From Massilibacillus massiliensis (GTDB lineage: Bacteria; Bacillota; Negativicutes; FLKF01): a DNA stretch of 64,000 bases. The stretch covers positions 2,490,924 through 2,554,923 of the forward strand of contig NZ_LT575483.1 of NCBI RefSeq assembly GCF_900086705.1, given 5' to 3'. The notes under the pieces are model-generated. The model ran no database searches and had not been told where the DNA came from. It saw nothing but the letters and a program-made list of their open reading frames with translations. Made by a program: the position numbers and the translations under genes. Shown here in pieces: positions 17,105 through 26,596 of the stretch (within the stretch, counting starts at the first letter, position 1; each line of letters begins with the position of its first letter).

Positions 17105-18250
17105 TTAGCTGATATGAGGCGTATCTTTGTTTTTAGTTATGTTGTATAGAACTTTTTGTGCAATCGTTGGATGAGTGTGGTGAAATTTAGGAAAAGCTAA
17201 GCTGGATAGTACCAGTACTTCTGCATCTGTAACGGCAAAGACGTTTTCAGTATGTTTGGGGTGATTGATTAAACCATTGCCCCCGATTGTTTGCCCCGCT
17301 GCAATTGTTTTTTCTGAGTTATACGACGGGTTTGTTCTAGTTAAATGTCCATTGATTAATATGTTTAAGGCATAATTTGTATCACCTTCACAAACAATTT
17401 GATCACCAGCATAGCATTTGACGATGATGCTGCAGCTGTGTAGAAATTTCATCGCTTCAATTGTGGACAAACCCTGTAATATAGGGATGCTTTGATTTGG
17501 AGCGGCAGATAATTTTTGCTGTAAGTGTTGCCATAAATCTTCTTGGCTGATGAGTTGACTGTTGATGTGTACTGTATTTTCTTTAAATGTCTTATGAAAC
17601 CATTCTGCTGCTTGTAGGTTTATCACATTTCTTTTTCGTGCTGACCGATAAAAAGGGGAACGAACTGCACGTAAATGGGAAAGATCGTCTACCAATAGTA
17701 CATAAGGGGCGAGTAAGCCATAGCCTTGGTCAATGAAGTTTCGTCCGTAACGGCGGAAGCCAAATTGTTCGTATAACCGCAATAGGTGAAAATTGCAGAC
17801 ACCAAAACTAAATTGCACTTGATGTGTACAATAGGCTGCATAACTTCTGGCAGAAAGTAAATAAGATACGGCAGAGTTGCGATAGTCGGATGCGACCATA
17901 AATTTTGAAGTGTAGGCAAATAGAGAAGGTTCTCGTTGAAATGCTAAAAATTTCTCAAGATCGAGAGCTTTCTGCCAAAAAGACGGAAAATTATGAATGT
18001 TTCCGATGTTGATTCTTAATGTGCCGATAATATCTGCTTCTACTTTTGCGTAAATAATAATTGCCCATTCATCCAGTTCGTCAAATAATAATTTGTTTCT
18101 ATGATCCATATTCGGAAATTGTTTTGACATTTCTTCTGCGTAAATATGGTAGCGAAATTGGTATACTTTTAATTTTTCTTCCGGGGTATCAGCGATTCCT
18201 AAAGTGATTGCAGGAAATTCAGTTTTTACGTTTGAAAGATTTATTTTCAT
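17105..18250 (-). CDS. Autoinducer-synthase/FeeM-like acyltransferase fused to cNMP-binding domain (module 2)
   Basis: 381 residues, paralogous over its full length to 11051-12223. Shared acyltransferase blocks: YQFRYHIYAEEM, DELDEWAIIIYA, IIGTLRINIGNI, TSKFMVASDYRNS, SFGVCNFHLLRLYEQFGFRRYG, LRAVRSPFYRSARK. The C-terminal CAP_ED-like barrel has CYAGDQIVCEGD, LNILINGHLT and GQTIGGNGL, with no DNA-binding helix-turn-helix after it. AAAAGGAG lies 11 nt before the ATG. It is transcribed away from its partner kinase behind a terminator, exactly as in module 1. Divergence between the paralogues suggests an old duplication and possibly different products. Confidence 0.75.
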   Translation of the reverse strand: MKINLSNVKTEFPAITLGIADTPEEKLKVYQFRYHIYAEEMSKQFPNMDHRNKLLFDELDEWAIIIYAKVEADIIGTLRINIGNIHNFPSFWQKALDLEKFLAFQREPSLFAYTSKFMVASDYRNSAVSYLLSARSYAAYCTHQVQFSFGVCNFHLLRLYEQFGFRRYGRNFIDQGYGLLAPYVLLVDDLSHLRAVRSPFYRSARKRNVINLQAAEWFHKTFKENTVHINSQLISQEDLWQHLQQKLSAAPNQSIPILQGLSTIEAMKFLHSCSIIVKCYAGDQIVCEGDTNYALNILINGHLTRTNPSYNSEKTIAAGQTIGGNGLINHPKHTENVFAVTDAEVLVLSSLAFPKFHHTHPTIAQKVLYNITKNKDTPHIS

Positions 18251-18306
18251 CGTTTATTTGCTCCTTTTCGTTTTGTTCTTGGTGAAGTATTTTTTGTAAA
18301 ACAAAA

Positions 18307-18350
18307 ATCTATGTTTTCACCACGATCACCCCCTTTTCATAGGGGATACG
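18307..18350 (-). promoter_or_regulatory. Conserved leader element with 3-codon ORF, module 2
   Basis: On the minus strand: CGTATCCCCTATG, AAA, AGGGGGTGAT, then GTG-AAA-ACA-TAG (18309-18320 on plus). It mirrors the module 1 leader at 10955-10997 in sequence, spacing and relation to the acyltransferase start about 55-60 nt downstream. Confidence 0.6.
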
Positions 18351-18400
18351 AAAAAAACGGAACAAATCCTTGAATCATGAGAAATTTTTGGCGTACATAA

Positions 18401-18441
18401 AAATTGGGGTTAATGCATAATGAGTGCATTAACCCCAATTT
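18401..18441 (-). terminator. Terminator of the module 2 sensor kinase
   Basis: Stem AATTGGGGTTAATGCA / TGCATTAACCCCAATT, with AT-rich tails. It overlaps the kinase stop codon region and separates it from the acyltransferase. Confidence 0.8.
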
Positions 18442-20119
18442 ATTCTGCATGATTTGGTATTTTAAACCGAATAGAAATGTTAGTACCCTGGTCGCTTGAT
18501 TCTACATCTATCGAAGCATTGTGCCGCTGAATAATTTGATAACAGATCGGCAGGCCCAACCCTGTGCCTGTATTTTTAGTAGTAATAAATGGTGTCCCTA
18601 ATTTATCTAATATATGAGGCGGAATGCCTTTACCTTGATCAATGATAGATAAAGTTACCGTGTTTTTGTCTTCAAAAGTTTTAATAATGAGTCTCCCGCC
18701 AGAAGGCATTGCTTCGATGCTGTTACGAACTAGATTGAGAAGCAATTGGCGGATTTCGTTTTCATCCAACAAGACATCTGATATGTAAGAGAGGTCGAGT
18801 TCAACGTAGACTTTTGAAGCTGTCGCATCGGCTTCGATCAGTGGGAATAAAGATTCGATGCAGGTGTTTAGAGAGTTCTTGTGTAAATGCGCGACTTTTT
18901 CTTTTGATAGAGCTAGATATTCACGAATAATTGTATTTGCTCGGTCAATTTCATCAATCATTAGATTAAATCTACAGGTGTCCTTTTGATATTCTGGTTT
19001 CTTCCCTAAAAATTGCAGATAGCCTCGAATCGTCGTCAATGGATTTCTGATTTCGTGCGCTACTGCTACTGCCATACTGCCTACAATATTCATTCGATCA
19101 ACAGAAGCTGCGACTTTTTCTAATGCTTTTCGATCGGTAATATCGCGGACAATTCCTTCTAAGGCAATTAAATTGCCTAATTTATCATAAATGGGAACAC
19201 ATTTTTGTTCAATCCATAGAATGCTTTTATCTTTTCGGAGCAAGCGGAGAATTAAAGGTTGATGATAAAGTTTATCACTACTATGAATAAAGTTATAGAA
19301 TAAGTCCAAATCATCTGGATGGATGAGCTTTAAAATTAACTTTTCATCAGAATAATATTCCCCTGCAGTATAACCAGTGACAGATAGGACCGACGGGCTG
19401 AGGTATTCAAGTTTGGTTTTCGGTAATAAACGGTAATAGAAAATAATATCAATTGCATTTTCTAGAAGTTGCCGATAATGCGCTTCCTTATGAATCAAAG
19501 TAGTCTTACTTTTTTCTAAAAAGACCATAATAGTACTAATCGTAATAATTAACCGTAGTACACTGGCTGTCATGGCGATGAGTAAAGGAAAAACCTGATA
19601 GAAAAACGGTAAAATAATGGTAAGAATACTCCAAAGCAGAAATGCAGTGCCAGCAATTATTCTACCAATACCAAGTGTTTCTTCATGTTTGAAAAAAGCA
19701 ATTGCAATCCAGCCCAAAACGACTCCGCCAAACCAAGCAGGCGGAATTAGTTTATAAAAACCAGGCAATGGCATTAAAAAAAGTGCAATGCTTAATAAGG
19801 AAGATCCGATAGCACCGTAGATCCAACTTTTTTTAAAGGGTTCATCAGTAAAAATGTAAGTTCCCCAAATGAAAGTTAAACTGCTGGCGATAAATAGCAG
19901 CTGGTAGATTGAAAAGGAGAGTAGAGAATGATTTAAATTGGGTAATATATTACAAGCGCCAGAGTCAAATAATATATTGCGCAATAAAAATATAGACCAG
20001 GCAACGGTCCAAATCCCCATATAACGTTCGTGATACATGAAATATAAATAAATATAAACAAGTATCATTGCGAGTGTGCCCACGGTTGTACCGAATAGTG
20101 AAAAATAAATATAGTCCAT
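18440..20119 (-). CDS. Multi-TM PAS sensor histidine kinase (module 2)
   Basis: 559 residues with the same plan as 9144-10814: about seven TM helices (res 1-205), PAS (LEYLSPSVLSVTGYTAGEYY), HisKA (AVAVAHEIRNPLTTIRGYLQF) and HATPase (NLVRNSIEAMPSGG, DQGKGI, TGLGLPICYQI). Like its paralogue it has no adjacent response regulator and its catalytic core is of the sporulation-kinase type. TAGGAG precedes the ATG. The acyltransferase/cNMP gene lies downstream on the same strand. A 14-bp palindrome (TTAAAACGTTTTAA) is about 65 bp upstream of the start. Confidence 0.92.
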   Translation of the reverse strand: MDYIYFSLFGTTVGTLAMILVYIYLYFMYHERYMGIWTVAWSIFLLRNILFDSGACNILPNLNHSLLSFSIYQLLFIASSLTFIWGTYIFTDEPFKKSWIYGAIGSSLLSIALFLMPLPGFYKLIPPAWFGGVVLGWIAIAFFKHEETLGIGRIIAGTAFLLWSILTIILPFFYQVFPLLIAMTASVLRLIITISTIMVFLEKSKTTLIHKEAHYRQLLENAIDIIFYYRLLPKTKLEYLSPSVLSVTGYTAGEYYSDEKLILKLIHPDDLDLFYNFIHSSDKLYHQPLILRLLRKDKSILWIEQKCVPIYDKLGNLIALEGIVRDITDRKALEKVAASVDRMNIVGSMAVAVAHEIRNPLTTIRGYLQFLGKKPEYQKDTCRFNLMIDEIDRANTIIREYLALSKEKVAHLHKNSLNTCIESLFPLIEADATASKVYVELDLSYISDVLLDENEIRQLLLNLVRNSIEAMPSGGRLIIKTFEDKNTVTLSIIDQGKGIPPHILDKLGTPFITTKNTGTGLGLPICYQIIQRHNASIDVESSDQGTNISIRFKIPNHAE

Positions 20120-20182
20120 AAATACTCCTAATCATACAATTAGTGATATATAAATTATACCATATTAATGTAAATTGGTAAT

Positions 20183-20196
20183 TTAAAACGTTTTAA
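20183..20196. promoter_or_regulatory. Palindrome TTAAAACGTTTTAA upstream of module 2 kinase
   Basis: A perfect 14-bp palindrome in the kinase promoter region. It is reminiscent of LacI-family or cre-like centres (CG core) but does not fit the cre consensus. Confidence 0.35.
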
Positions 20197-20292
20197 CTTG
20201 AATTATACAATTATTTTAACTTATTTAAACAAAATAAGAAAGTCCCGATTATAATGGTTATTTATGGAATATAAATAAAGCGAAGAAATATA

Positions 20293-20335
20293 AAATTGGT
20301 ACGAATCAAGATTTATCTGAATTCGTACCAATTTT
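20293..20335 (-). terminator. Terminator downstream of selO
   Basis: Stem AATTGGTACGAAT / ATTCGTACCAATT. T-rich tails occur on both sides, so it could act in either direction, but selO reads into it. Confidence 0.75.
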
Positions 20336-20376
20336 TCATGCATATTAAACAGTTGAAGTTGTGATTAGCAGTTATA

Positions 20377-21852
20377 TTAGGTTCCGCAAAATGTTTGATA
20401 AGGTGTATCAGATGGAGAAGGAGGCGCTGCATATTGGTCTTGATTGGCAGAATGTGCATATGGTACAGCAAGAATTTCAAGAAGTTTGTCCATGACGGCG
20501 TAATCTTCTTTTTCTACCGCAGCTTCGAGGGCAAGTTCTACTTGATGGTTACGAGGGATTACAGCAGGATTACTTTTACGCATAACTTCTTGTATTGTTG
20601 CTTTTGACGCTGATTGTTTACACAATCTTGCCTGCCAGTGTTCATGCCAGGTATGAAATGCTTGATCAGTGGAGATTTTTGTATTTTCTATTTTATCAAA
20701 CGTTAAGTCGCGGAATGTATTGGTGTAATCGGCATGATTTCTTTGCATAAGATTGAGCAGATCTTGAATGATTGTTTCATCTTGCGCGGTTTCATTTAAC
20801 ATGCCTAGTTTATTTCGCATACCTGTAAGCCAAGCTGTATGATACAAATCGGTAAATGCAGATAAAGTATCTTCTGCAATTTGAATTGCTTTAGACTTAG
20901 TTTCGTGTAAAAGCGGTAAGAGCGTTTCAGCAAAGCGTGTAAGATTCCAAAGGGCGATTTGAGGTTGATTTGTATAAGCATAGCGACCATAGCGGTCAAT
21001 CGAGCTAAATACTGTGGCTGGATCGTAAGTATCCATAAAAGCGCAAGGTCCATAATCTATCGTTTCGCCGCTGATGGTCATATTATCGGTATTCATTACG
21101 CCATGAATAAAACCGACGAGCTGCCATTGTGCAATGAGGGATGCTTGTTTTTTTATGACTTCTTCTAGTAAGGCGATATAAGGGGTATCTACATTTTTGC
21201 ATGTAGGGAAATGCCTTTTTAATGTGTAGTCAGCAAGTGCTTGCAAATCTTTTGGTGAGCCAAAGTTTGCTGCATACTGAAAGGTGCCGACACGGATATG
21301 GCTTGCGGCTATACGGGTCAAAATTGCACCCGGCTGTGCGGTTTCTCGATAGATTGATTCTCCAGTTAAAGCGACTGCCAAGCTTCGTGTAGTTGGAATA
21401 CCGAGTGCATGCATTGCTTCGCTGATGATATATTCGCGCAACATTGGCCCGAGCGCAGCACGACCGTCGCCGCCTCTGGAATATGGTGTTTTCCCTGCAC
21501 CTTTGAGCTGGATATCAAAGCGTTTGCTTTCTGGAGTTATTTGTTCACCGAGCAGAACTGCACGTCCATCTCCTAGCATTGTAAAATGGCCAAATTGGTG
21601 TCCTGCATAAGCTTGGGCTAGTGGTGTGGACTCTTCAACGATTGCGTTACCAGAGAGTATAGCCAAATTATTTTTTTCTTTCAGCAACTCGGGATTTAGG
21701 CCAAGCGATTTAGCTAATACTTGATTGAGCATGATAAGTTTTGGCGCTTTTACTGGCGTTGGAGCCAGTGGGGAAAAGAATAATTCTGGCAAATGAGTAT
21801 AACTATGATCGAAATTCCAGCCAGTTTTATTTGCATTAGGTTGTATTGTCAT
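20377..21852 (-). CDS. selO: SelO/YdiU pseudokinase-fold protein adenylyltransferase
   Basis: 491 residues, the usual length for bacterial SelO. Signatures: [92 protein letters not shown]. SelO transfers AMP from ATP to Ser/Thr/Tyr of protein substrates and is linked to redox stress. The C-terminus ends TFCGT, a cysteine where eukaryotic homologues carry selenocysteine. GGAGGT lies 9 nt before the ATG. It is monocistronic. Confidence 0.95.
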   Translation of the reverse strand: MTIQPNANKTGWNFDHSYTHLPELFFSPLAPTPVKAPKLIMLNQVLAKSLGLNPELLKEKNNLAILSGNAIVEESTPLAQAYAGHQFGHFTMLGDGRAVLLGEQITPESKRFDIQLKGAGKTPYSRGGDGRAALGPMLREYIISEAMHALGIPTTRSLAVALTGESIYRETAQPGAILTRIAASHIRVGTFQYAANFGSPKDLQALADYTLKRHFPTCKNVDTPYIALLEEVIKKQASLIAQWQLVGFIHGVMNTDNMTISGETIDYGPCAFMDTYDPATVFSSIDRYGRYAYTNQPQIALWNLTRFAETLLPLLHETKSKAIQIAEDTLSAFTDLYHTAWLTGMRNKLGMLNETAQDETIIQDLLNLMQRNHADYTNTFRDLTFDKIENTKISTDQAFHTWHEHWQARLCKQSASKATIQEVMRKSNPAVIPRNHQVELALEAAVEKEDYAVMDKLLEILAVPYAHSANQDQYAAPPSPSDTPYQTFCGT

Positions 21853-22027
21853 TTATCGTATACCTCCTTTTCTGTGTTTTGCTATTTTTAGATGCATCAA
21901 TGATTTTTTAGTGTTTGTCTATGTACGTTTATTATACCTTGTATATGTTCTCGTACAATTGTTTATATTGAATTTTAGTTAAATAAATATTTCCTTCCGT
22001 TTTTAAACATAATAGGTTTAGGAGGAG

Positions 22028-22633
22028 ATGTTTTTGTTTGACAGAATGCTGGATTTATTAAGTGGTCTTGGTTTAACAGGTGTGTTTGTCGGCGTTTTTT
22101 TAGAATCGATTGGACTACCGTTTCCAGGCAGTGTTTTAGTTGGCTTTGCTGGATTTTTAGCCAAGCAAGGAGAGTTTAGTATCGCTTTTGCCTGGGTGGC
22201 ATCTTTGCTCGGATATTTATTAGGTTCAATTTCTGCTTTTTTAATTGGGCGGCACATCGGGGAACCTTTTATAGAAAAATGGGGAAAGTACATTCGATTA
22301 ACGCCGAAGAAAATTGATAAAGCCAAAATTTTATTGCAAAAATCTGCACCTGCATATATCATTGGCGGAAGATTCTTACCCACAATAGGAAATGTCACTC
22401 CTTATGTGGCAGGTATCAGTGGTATTTCTGCTGTGAAGTTTGTTATATTTGATATGATCCATGCATTACTATGGCTGACTATTTTTCTGGGGTTTGGTGC
22501 GGTGATTGGCAGTGAATGGCAATCAATTGTAAATAGCGCTTGGTTGAAGTGGATTGCAATCGGTGCGGGAATATGGTTTTGCATTTATTTGTTTAGAAAA
22601 TTATTGGCAAAGCAAAGGAAGGATAAAATATAA
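22028..22633 (+). CDS. DedA-family membrane protein
   Basis: 201 residues with 4-5 hydrophobic segments. DedA hallmarks: FLESIGLPFPGSVLVGFAGFLA (acidic-Pro motif), LGYLLGSISAFLIGRHIG, GGRFLPTIGNVTPYVAGISGIS (re-entrant Arg motif). The family includes lipid (undecaprenyl-phosphate or phospholipid) transporters. GGAGGAG immediately precedes ATG 22028, leaving almost no spacer, so the TTG at 22034 may be the real start. The substrate is not predictable from sequence. Confidence 0.9.
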   Translation: MFLFDRMLDLLSGLGLTGVFVGVFLESIGLPFPGSVLVGFAGFLAKQGEFSIAFAWVASLLGYLLGSISAFLIGRHIGEPFIEKWGKYIRLTPKKIDKAKILLQKSAPAYIIGGRFLPTIGNVTPYVAGISGISAVKFVIFDMIHALLWLTIFLGFGAVIGSEWQSIVNSAWLKWIAIGAGIWFCIYLFRKLLAKQRKDKI

Positions 22634-22754
22634 GATATTTGGGGGCTGGGATGTTTTGCTAAGAATGCGTTGTTGCAGGAGATTATAATAATGTGTCGAA
22701 AAATGTCATAGGAATAAGAAGTGATAATAGAAGCGATAGGAATTAACAAATAGA

Positions 22755-23576
22755 ATGCAGATAGTTTTCAATGTACTCATTTTAAGTGTAACAGAACTTG
22801 TTTATCTATTAGGAATATTAATAGGAGTTGGAATTTTATTAGGTTGGATTAAATCTGTTTCAGATGATTGGGCATATAAAGCACTGGGTAAACCAGGAAT
22901 TTTATTAACTGCATGCATAGGGACGCCAATACATGAATTGGGGCATGCAGTGATGTGTTTGATCTTTGGGCATAAGATCAATGCAATAAAATTTTTTATA
23001 TTTAATCCCAGAAGTTCGACGTTGGGGTATGTAAATCACAGTTATAATAAGCATAATTTATATCAAGTCATTGGTAACTTTTTTATTAGTTTAGGACCAA
23101 TTTTTAGTGGGACAGCTGCGATCTTGTTTTCGATGTATATGTTGGAACCGGATATCTTTCATGCATTACAAAGTTATGTCATCACAGCGCCTATAGAGTA
23201 TAATGTGAATCATTTCGTGGAATGGTCAGTGAACTCAATTATCATCGTATATAGTGGAATCTTCGTAAATGGCAATTTGGAGTCCATGCATTTTTGGCTG
23301 TTTCTGTTTTTAACGACGTGTATATCTTCACATATTGCATTAAGCAGAGAAGATATAAAGGGTGCGATTTCAGGATTGTGTGTTACTTTATTTATATTTG
23401 TGATCTGCAATATGATTTTGTCTCTTTGGGCGATTGGTACATTGAACTATGTACTTTTTGTTGCTAAATATAATATATATTTATTGTCAGTATTATCTGT
23501 GTCTGTCGCATTTTCTCTTATAACAGCCTTCGTCATGGGGCTGCTTTGCGGAATAAGAAGTTTGATTTCCAAATAA
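22755..23576 (+). CDS. Integral-membrane HELGH protein, M50-like
   Basis: 273 residues with about six TM helices. The second hydrophobic region carries TPIHELGHAVMCLIFGH, a zinc-metalloprotease HExGH motif placed at a membrane segment as in M50 site-2-type proteases. The third zinc ligand (usually a late D or NxxPxxPLDGG) is not obvious, so catalysis is unproven. The start is ATG 22755; the Shine-Dalgarno is weak (ATAGGAATTAAC). No partner gene suggests a substrate. A terminator follows. Confidence 0.65.
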   Translation: MQIVFNVLILSVTELVYLLGILIGVGILLGWIKSVSDDWAYKALGKPGILLTACIGTPIHELGHAVMCLIFGHKINAIKFFIFNPRSSTLGYVNHSYNKHNLYQVIGNFFISLGPIFSGTAAILFSMYMLEPDIFHALQSYVITAPIEYNVNHFVEWSVNSIIIVYSGIFVNGNLESMHFWLFLFLTTCISSHIALSREDIKGAISGLCVTLFIFVICNMILSLWAIGTLNYVLFVAKYNIYLLSVLSVSVAFSLITAFVMGLLCGIRSLISK

Positions 23577-23588
23577 AATCGTGCATAA

Positions 23589-23632
23589 ATAAAAAACACC
23601 TGTTGATTGTATTAAAATTCAATAGGTGTTTT
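23589..23632. terminator. Terminator between HELGH gene and small CxxC gene
   Basis: Stem AAAACACCT-TTGA / TCAA-AGGTGTTTT type pairing around an AT-rich loop, between convergent genes. Confidence 0.7.
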
Positions 23633-23642
23633 CTGTGTGTGA

Positions 23643-23861
23643 TTAATTTTTATTTAGTTTGGAGTATTGATTTAGAGAATTTTCCTTTGTGAATATTTCA
23701 CAGGAACCATCATACCAATTTATACAATCATTACAGCGCCGTTTATAATCATCAGGAGATATATTTAGCAAGGAAGTTCCATACCCCATAGCAGTAATAA
23801 TATGTTCAAATTCACTGCATGCCTCGGCGATGTTTTCTAGTTGATTTTCTGTATATTTCAT
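23643..23861 (-). CDS. Small Cys-containing hypothetical protein, 72 aa
   Basis: I do not recognise a family. The C-terminal half has RCNDCINWYDGSCEIF, a C-x2-C...C pattern that could bind zinc. The N-terminal half is helical with no signal peptide. AGAGGAG lies about 12 nt before the ATG. Convergent to the HELGH gene and upstream of nothing on its strand. Confidence 0.65.
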   Translation of the reverse strand: MKYTENQLENIAEACSEFEHIITAMGYGTSLLNISPDDYKRRCNDCINWYDGSCEIFTKENSLNQYSKLNKN

Positions 23862-23984
23862 CGATAATCATTCACTCCTCTGCTCTTTTTTTTAGTATGT
23901 GCGTATTTTGTAAAAGCATAAGCAGACAAAGTAAATATTAGAAACAAATATAAGGTTTATATAATTTTGATGCTAAGTTTAATG

Positions 23985-24581
23985 TTAGACATAAATAAAG
24001 GCTTTTCTTCGAATGATTTTTAATTGACTATATAAATTTTTGCCGGGACAAAGTGTATCGTGATTTAAGTCTTTATGACCCCGAATCGTCGTTTTATTAG
24101 GCAAAAATCCGTAAATACGACATAGTTCTGCACATAGGCAGCCTGCGGATTCAAGCTGCTGGGAGGTAGGCGTGGCGATCTCAAAATTGCCGACTAAATT
24201 AATTCCGATCGATGTTTTATTATAGTTGTAGGAATGTGCGCCAATTGCATCGCGTGGACGACCTCGTTCGATGGTTCCGTCTTTACGGATCACATAATGA
24301 TAGCCGATTCCCGCCCAACCGTTTGCAAGGTGCCACTTATGTATTTCTTCAGATGAAACATCAAGATCTGTACCGCCAACGTGATGAATTACAATGAGAT
24401 TGGTCTTATAGCGATTTTGTAAAGCTTGCGTAAATTTTAAATTCGTTTCTTTAATTATGAAATTTTTACTTGGATTTTCTGATGCCCTTGCAAATACGTT
24501 GGGAATTTGATATAAATTTTGTCCTAAATATAGCGAGCCGCAGGCATAAAGCGTTTTACATAAAAAAGTTCTTCGATTCAT
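23985..24581 (-). CDS. Tat-exported N-acetylmuramoyl-L-alanine amidase (Amidase_2/PGRP)
   Basis: 198 residues. The start MNRRTFLCKTLYACG is a twin-arginine signal (RRTFL) followed by a hydrophobic stretch. The mature domain is a peptidoglycan-recognition amidase: LIVIHHVGGTD (zinc His), HKWHLANGWAGIGYHYVIRKDGTIERGRP, SIGINLVGNFE, TIRGHKDLNHDTLCPGKN (zinc His and Cys-containing CPG loop). It would cleave the amide between muramic acid and the stem peptide outside the membrane. GAGGA precedes the ATG. Cys near the signal end (YACG) might alternatively be a lipidation site, but the box is poor. Confidence 0.88.
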   Translation of the reverse strand: MNRRTFLCKTLYACGSLYLGQNLYQIPNVFARASENPSKNFIIKETNLKFTQALQNRYKTNLIVIHHVGGTDLDVSSEEIHKWHLANGWAGIGYHYVIRKDGTIERGRPRDAIGAHSYNYNKTSIGINLVGNFEIATPTSQQLESAGCLCAELCRIYGFLPNKTTIRGHKDLNHDTLCPGKNLYSQLKIIRRKAFIYV

Positions 24582-24736
24582 TTCAATATCCTCAAATTCA
24601 TAAAATATCAGTTTATAGACAAAGTAGGAGATCGGCAGTGGTAAACTGTGGAATTGGTGAATATCCAGCTTATTCTTTAAACCATAAATATTTACCGTAT
24701 ATATTAAACTTTACCAAAAAAAATTTTGAATACGCT

Positions 24737-24773
24737 TTGAATTAGAAATTTGTATATAATTTTCTAATTCAAA
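24737..24773. repeat. Inverted repeat between amidase and dsdA
   Basis: Arms TTTGAATTAGAAA / TTTCTAATTCAAA around TTTGTATATAAT-like centre. It could be an operator for the amidase promoter or the dsdA 3' hairpin; no T run follows on the minus strand. Confidence 0.5.
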
Positions 24774-24789
24774 TAGGAGGATCGGTAAT

Positions 24790-26127
24790 TTAAGTTTTTA
24801 GAAAGTCATGCATGATATTTTTCGGCACCATACCACCGCCTGTTGCCCAAATAATATGCGTAGCATCGGTCATTTTATCTGTAAGCCGATGATGATTTAA
24901 ATAGTTTTTTCCGGCAGAAGAGCTACAAAGTTTAACTGGTCCGACAAATCCGGCTGCAGCGGAAGGTTCCAAGTAGATCCCTTCAACATTTGCCAGAGTC
25001 TGGAGAAGTTTGTATAAGGGATTGTCTTGAACTGTAAAAACTCCGCTGATATCTTTTTCCAGCGTTTTACCTACAAAGCCGGATGGTTTTCCTACGGCGA
25101 GCCCGTCAGCAGCAGTTATGTTATCAATACCAAATTGTTGTGCGGATACTTTATCGTGCTGGCGTGTCATTAGTCCTAACAGCATTGCTGGTGAATGTGT
25201 AGGTTCTGCATAAAAGCAGTGTACATTGTCACCAAATATTGTCCTAAGACCGAAGGTGATTCCACCGGGTGCCCCGCCTACCCCACATGGAAGATAGACA
25301 AATAATGGATGATCTCCATCGACGGTGATTTTTTTCTCAAGCAACTGATTCTTTAGTCGTTTGGCTGCTACCGCATAGCCTAAAAATAAAGTTGAAGAAT
25401 TTTCATCATCTACAAAATGGCTGCTTGGGTCTTGCAGTGCTTCTTGCCTGCCTGCGGCTACTGCTGCCCCATAATCTGTATTGTGTTCAATTACAATTGC
25501 TCCCTTTTCCCGCAGTAAATCTTTTTTCCATTGTTTCGCATCTGCGGACATATGAACGATAACTTTGAACCCTAAACGCGCACTTATGATACCGATACTA
25601 AGTCCTAAATTTCCAGTTGAGCCGACAACAATTGTGTATTTGGAGAATAACTTCTGAAATTTTTCATCCATTAATTTTGTATAATTATCAGAGCGCGAAA
25701 GTATATCGTGTTTGAGGGCGATTTCTTCGGCTACTTTTAGTATTTCATATATTCCGCCGCGGGCTTTGACTGATCCGGAAATTGGTAGTTGGTTATCGCA
25801 TTTTAGAAGGAATGTTCCGGGGAGTATTTGCGCATACAGTTGCGAGAGTTTTTGCTGCATTTGGGGGATGGGGCGTAAGTCGGATTCGATGATGCCATCG
25901 CTGTCAGAGGTTTCAGGAAATGCGCTTTTTATGTAGGGTGCAAAGCGGAGAAGGCGTTCTTCCGCATCGTCTATATCGGCTTGCGTAAGTTGGGAACTGA
26001 TCGTACGATGCTTACAGGGTTCTAACTGTGGATTTACCCAGAAAACTTCCTCGGTGTTTATGATTGGTTCCAAGAGCGGCAATTCCTGTTTCCACTCCGT
26101 TAGTGTTTTTCCGGCAATTTTGTTCAT
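24790..26127 (-). CDS. dsdA: D-serine ammonia-lyase
   Basis: 445 residues, PLP fold type II. DsdA features: [22 protein letters not shown] with the PLP Lys in [58 protein letters not shown] (phosphate-binding Gly loop) and the C-terminal [12 protein letters not shown]. It converts D-serine to pyruvate and ammonia in the cytosol. AAGGAG precedes the ATG. yaiI-like lies 19 bp upstream on the same strand and is probably co-transcribed. The pyruvate product fits the pyruvate-type metabolism seen elsewhere in the window. Confidence 0.95.
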   Translation of the reverse strand: MNKIAGKTLTEWKQELPLLEPIINTEEVFWVNPQLEPCKHRTISSQLTQADIDDAEERLLRFAPYIKSAFPETSDSDGIIESDLRPIPQMQQKLSQLYAQILPGTFLLKCDNQLPISGSVKARGGIYEILKVAEEIALKHDILSRSDNYTKLMDEKFQKLFSKYTIVVGSTGNLGLSIGIISARLGFKVIVHMSADAKQWKKDLLREKGAIVIEHNTDYGAAVAAGRQEALQDPSSHFVDDENSSTLFLGYAVAAKRLKNQLLEKKITVDGDHPLFVYLPCGVGGAPGGITFGLRTIFGDNVHCFYAEPTHSPAMLLGLMTRQHDKVSAQQFGIDNITAADGLAVGKPSGFVGKTLEKDISGVFTVQDNPLYKLLQTLANVEGIYLEPSAAAGFVGPVKLCSSSAGKNYLNHHRLTDKMTDATHIIWATGGGMVPKNIMHDFLKT

Positions 26128-26146
26128 GTTTGACTCTCCTTATTTA

Positions 26147-26596
26147 TTACTGCGGTATTGCTTTCTTGGTCTGTAATATATTTGCTAGTATGTCTCGAAA
26201 CCGCAAATCATTTTTTTGTACTCTTTTCTTTGGCCCTTTCGTGCGCCCGCCGCTGCGCCGCAGTTTTGCTTTCATTTCCCGTTCTTCCAGTAGAAAATCC
26301 ATGTTGTTTGTGTCATATTGGACTCCGGAAGGATTTAAGCAAACCGCTTTTTTACTAATGACCATAGCTGCAAGACCCCAGTCTTGTGTTATGACGATGT
26401 CGTCTGCTTTCGTCATGTTGATAATCTTAAGATCAGCTTCTTGTGCGTTGTTGTCTACGACGATATGGTACTTGTTATCAATATGATGATTGAAATTGGC
26501 AACGGTATAAACTTCTATAGTATATTGTTTGCCAAGTGACTTACAGATTTCTAAAACTTGTTTAGGGCAGGCATCCGCATCAATGATTATTTTCAT
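26147..26596 (-). CDS. UPF0178 (YaiI/YqxD) family protein
   Basis: 149 residues, starting [17 protein letters not shown], the family signature, with [14 protein letters not shown] and the basic tail [12 protein letters not shown]. The fold is PIN/NYN-nuclease-like, with acidic residues D6, D8 and the TQD motif; the biochemical role is unknown. AGAGG precedes the ATG. First gene of an apparent two-gene unit with dsdA, 19 bp apart. Confidence 0.92.
   Translation of the reverse strand: MKIIIDADACPKQVLEICKSLGKQYTIEVYTVANFNHHIDNKYHIVVDNNAQEADLKIINMTKADDIVITQDWGLAAMVISKKAVCLNPSGVQYDTNNMDFLLEEREMKAKLRRSGGRTKGPKKRVQKNDLRFRDILANILQTKKAIPQ

Noticed and set aside
20183..20196. Palindrome as a catabolite (cre) site
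   Set aside because: Does not fit the cre consensus outside the central CG; kept only as an unassigned palindrome.
22018..22398. 126-codon antisense frame opposite dedA
   Set aside because: Starts and ends inside dedA, no ribosome site, no recognisable protein.
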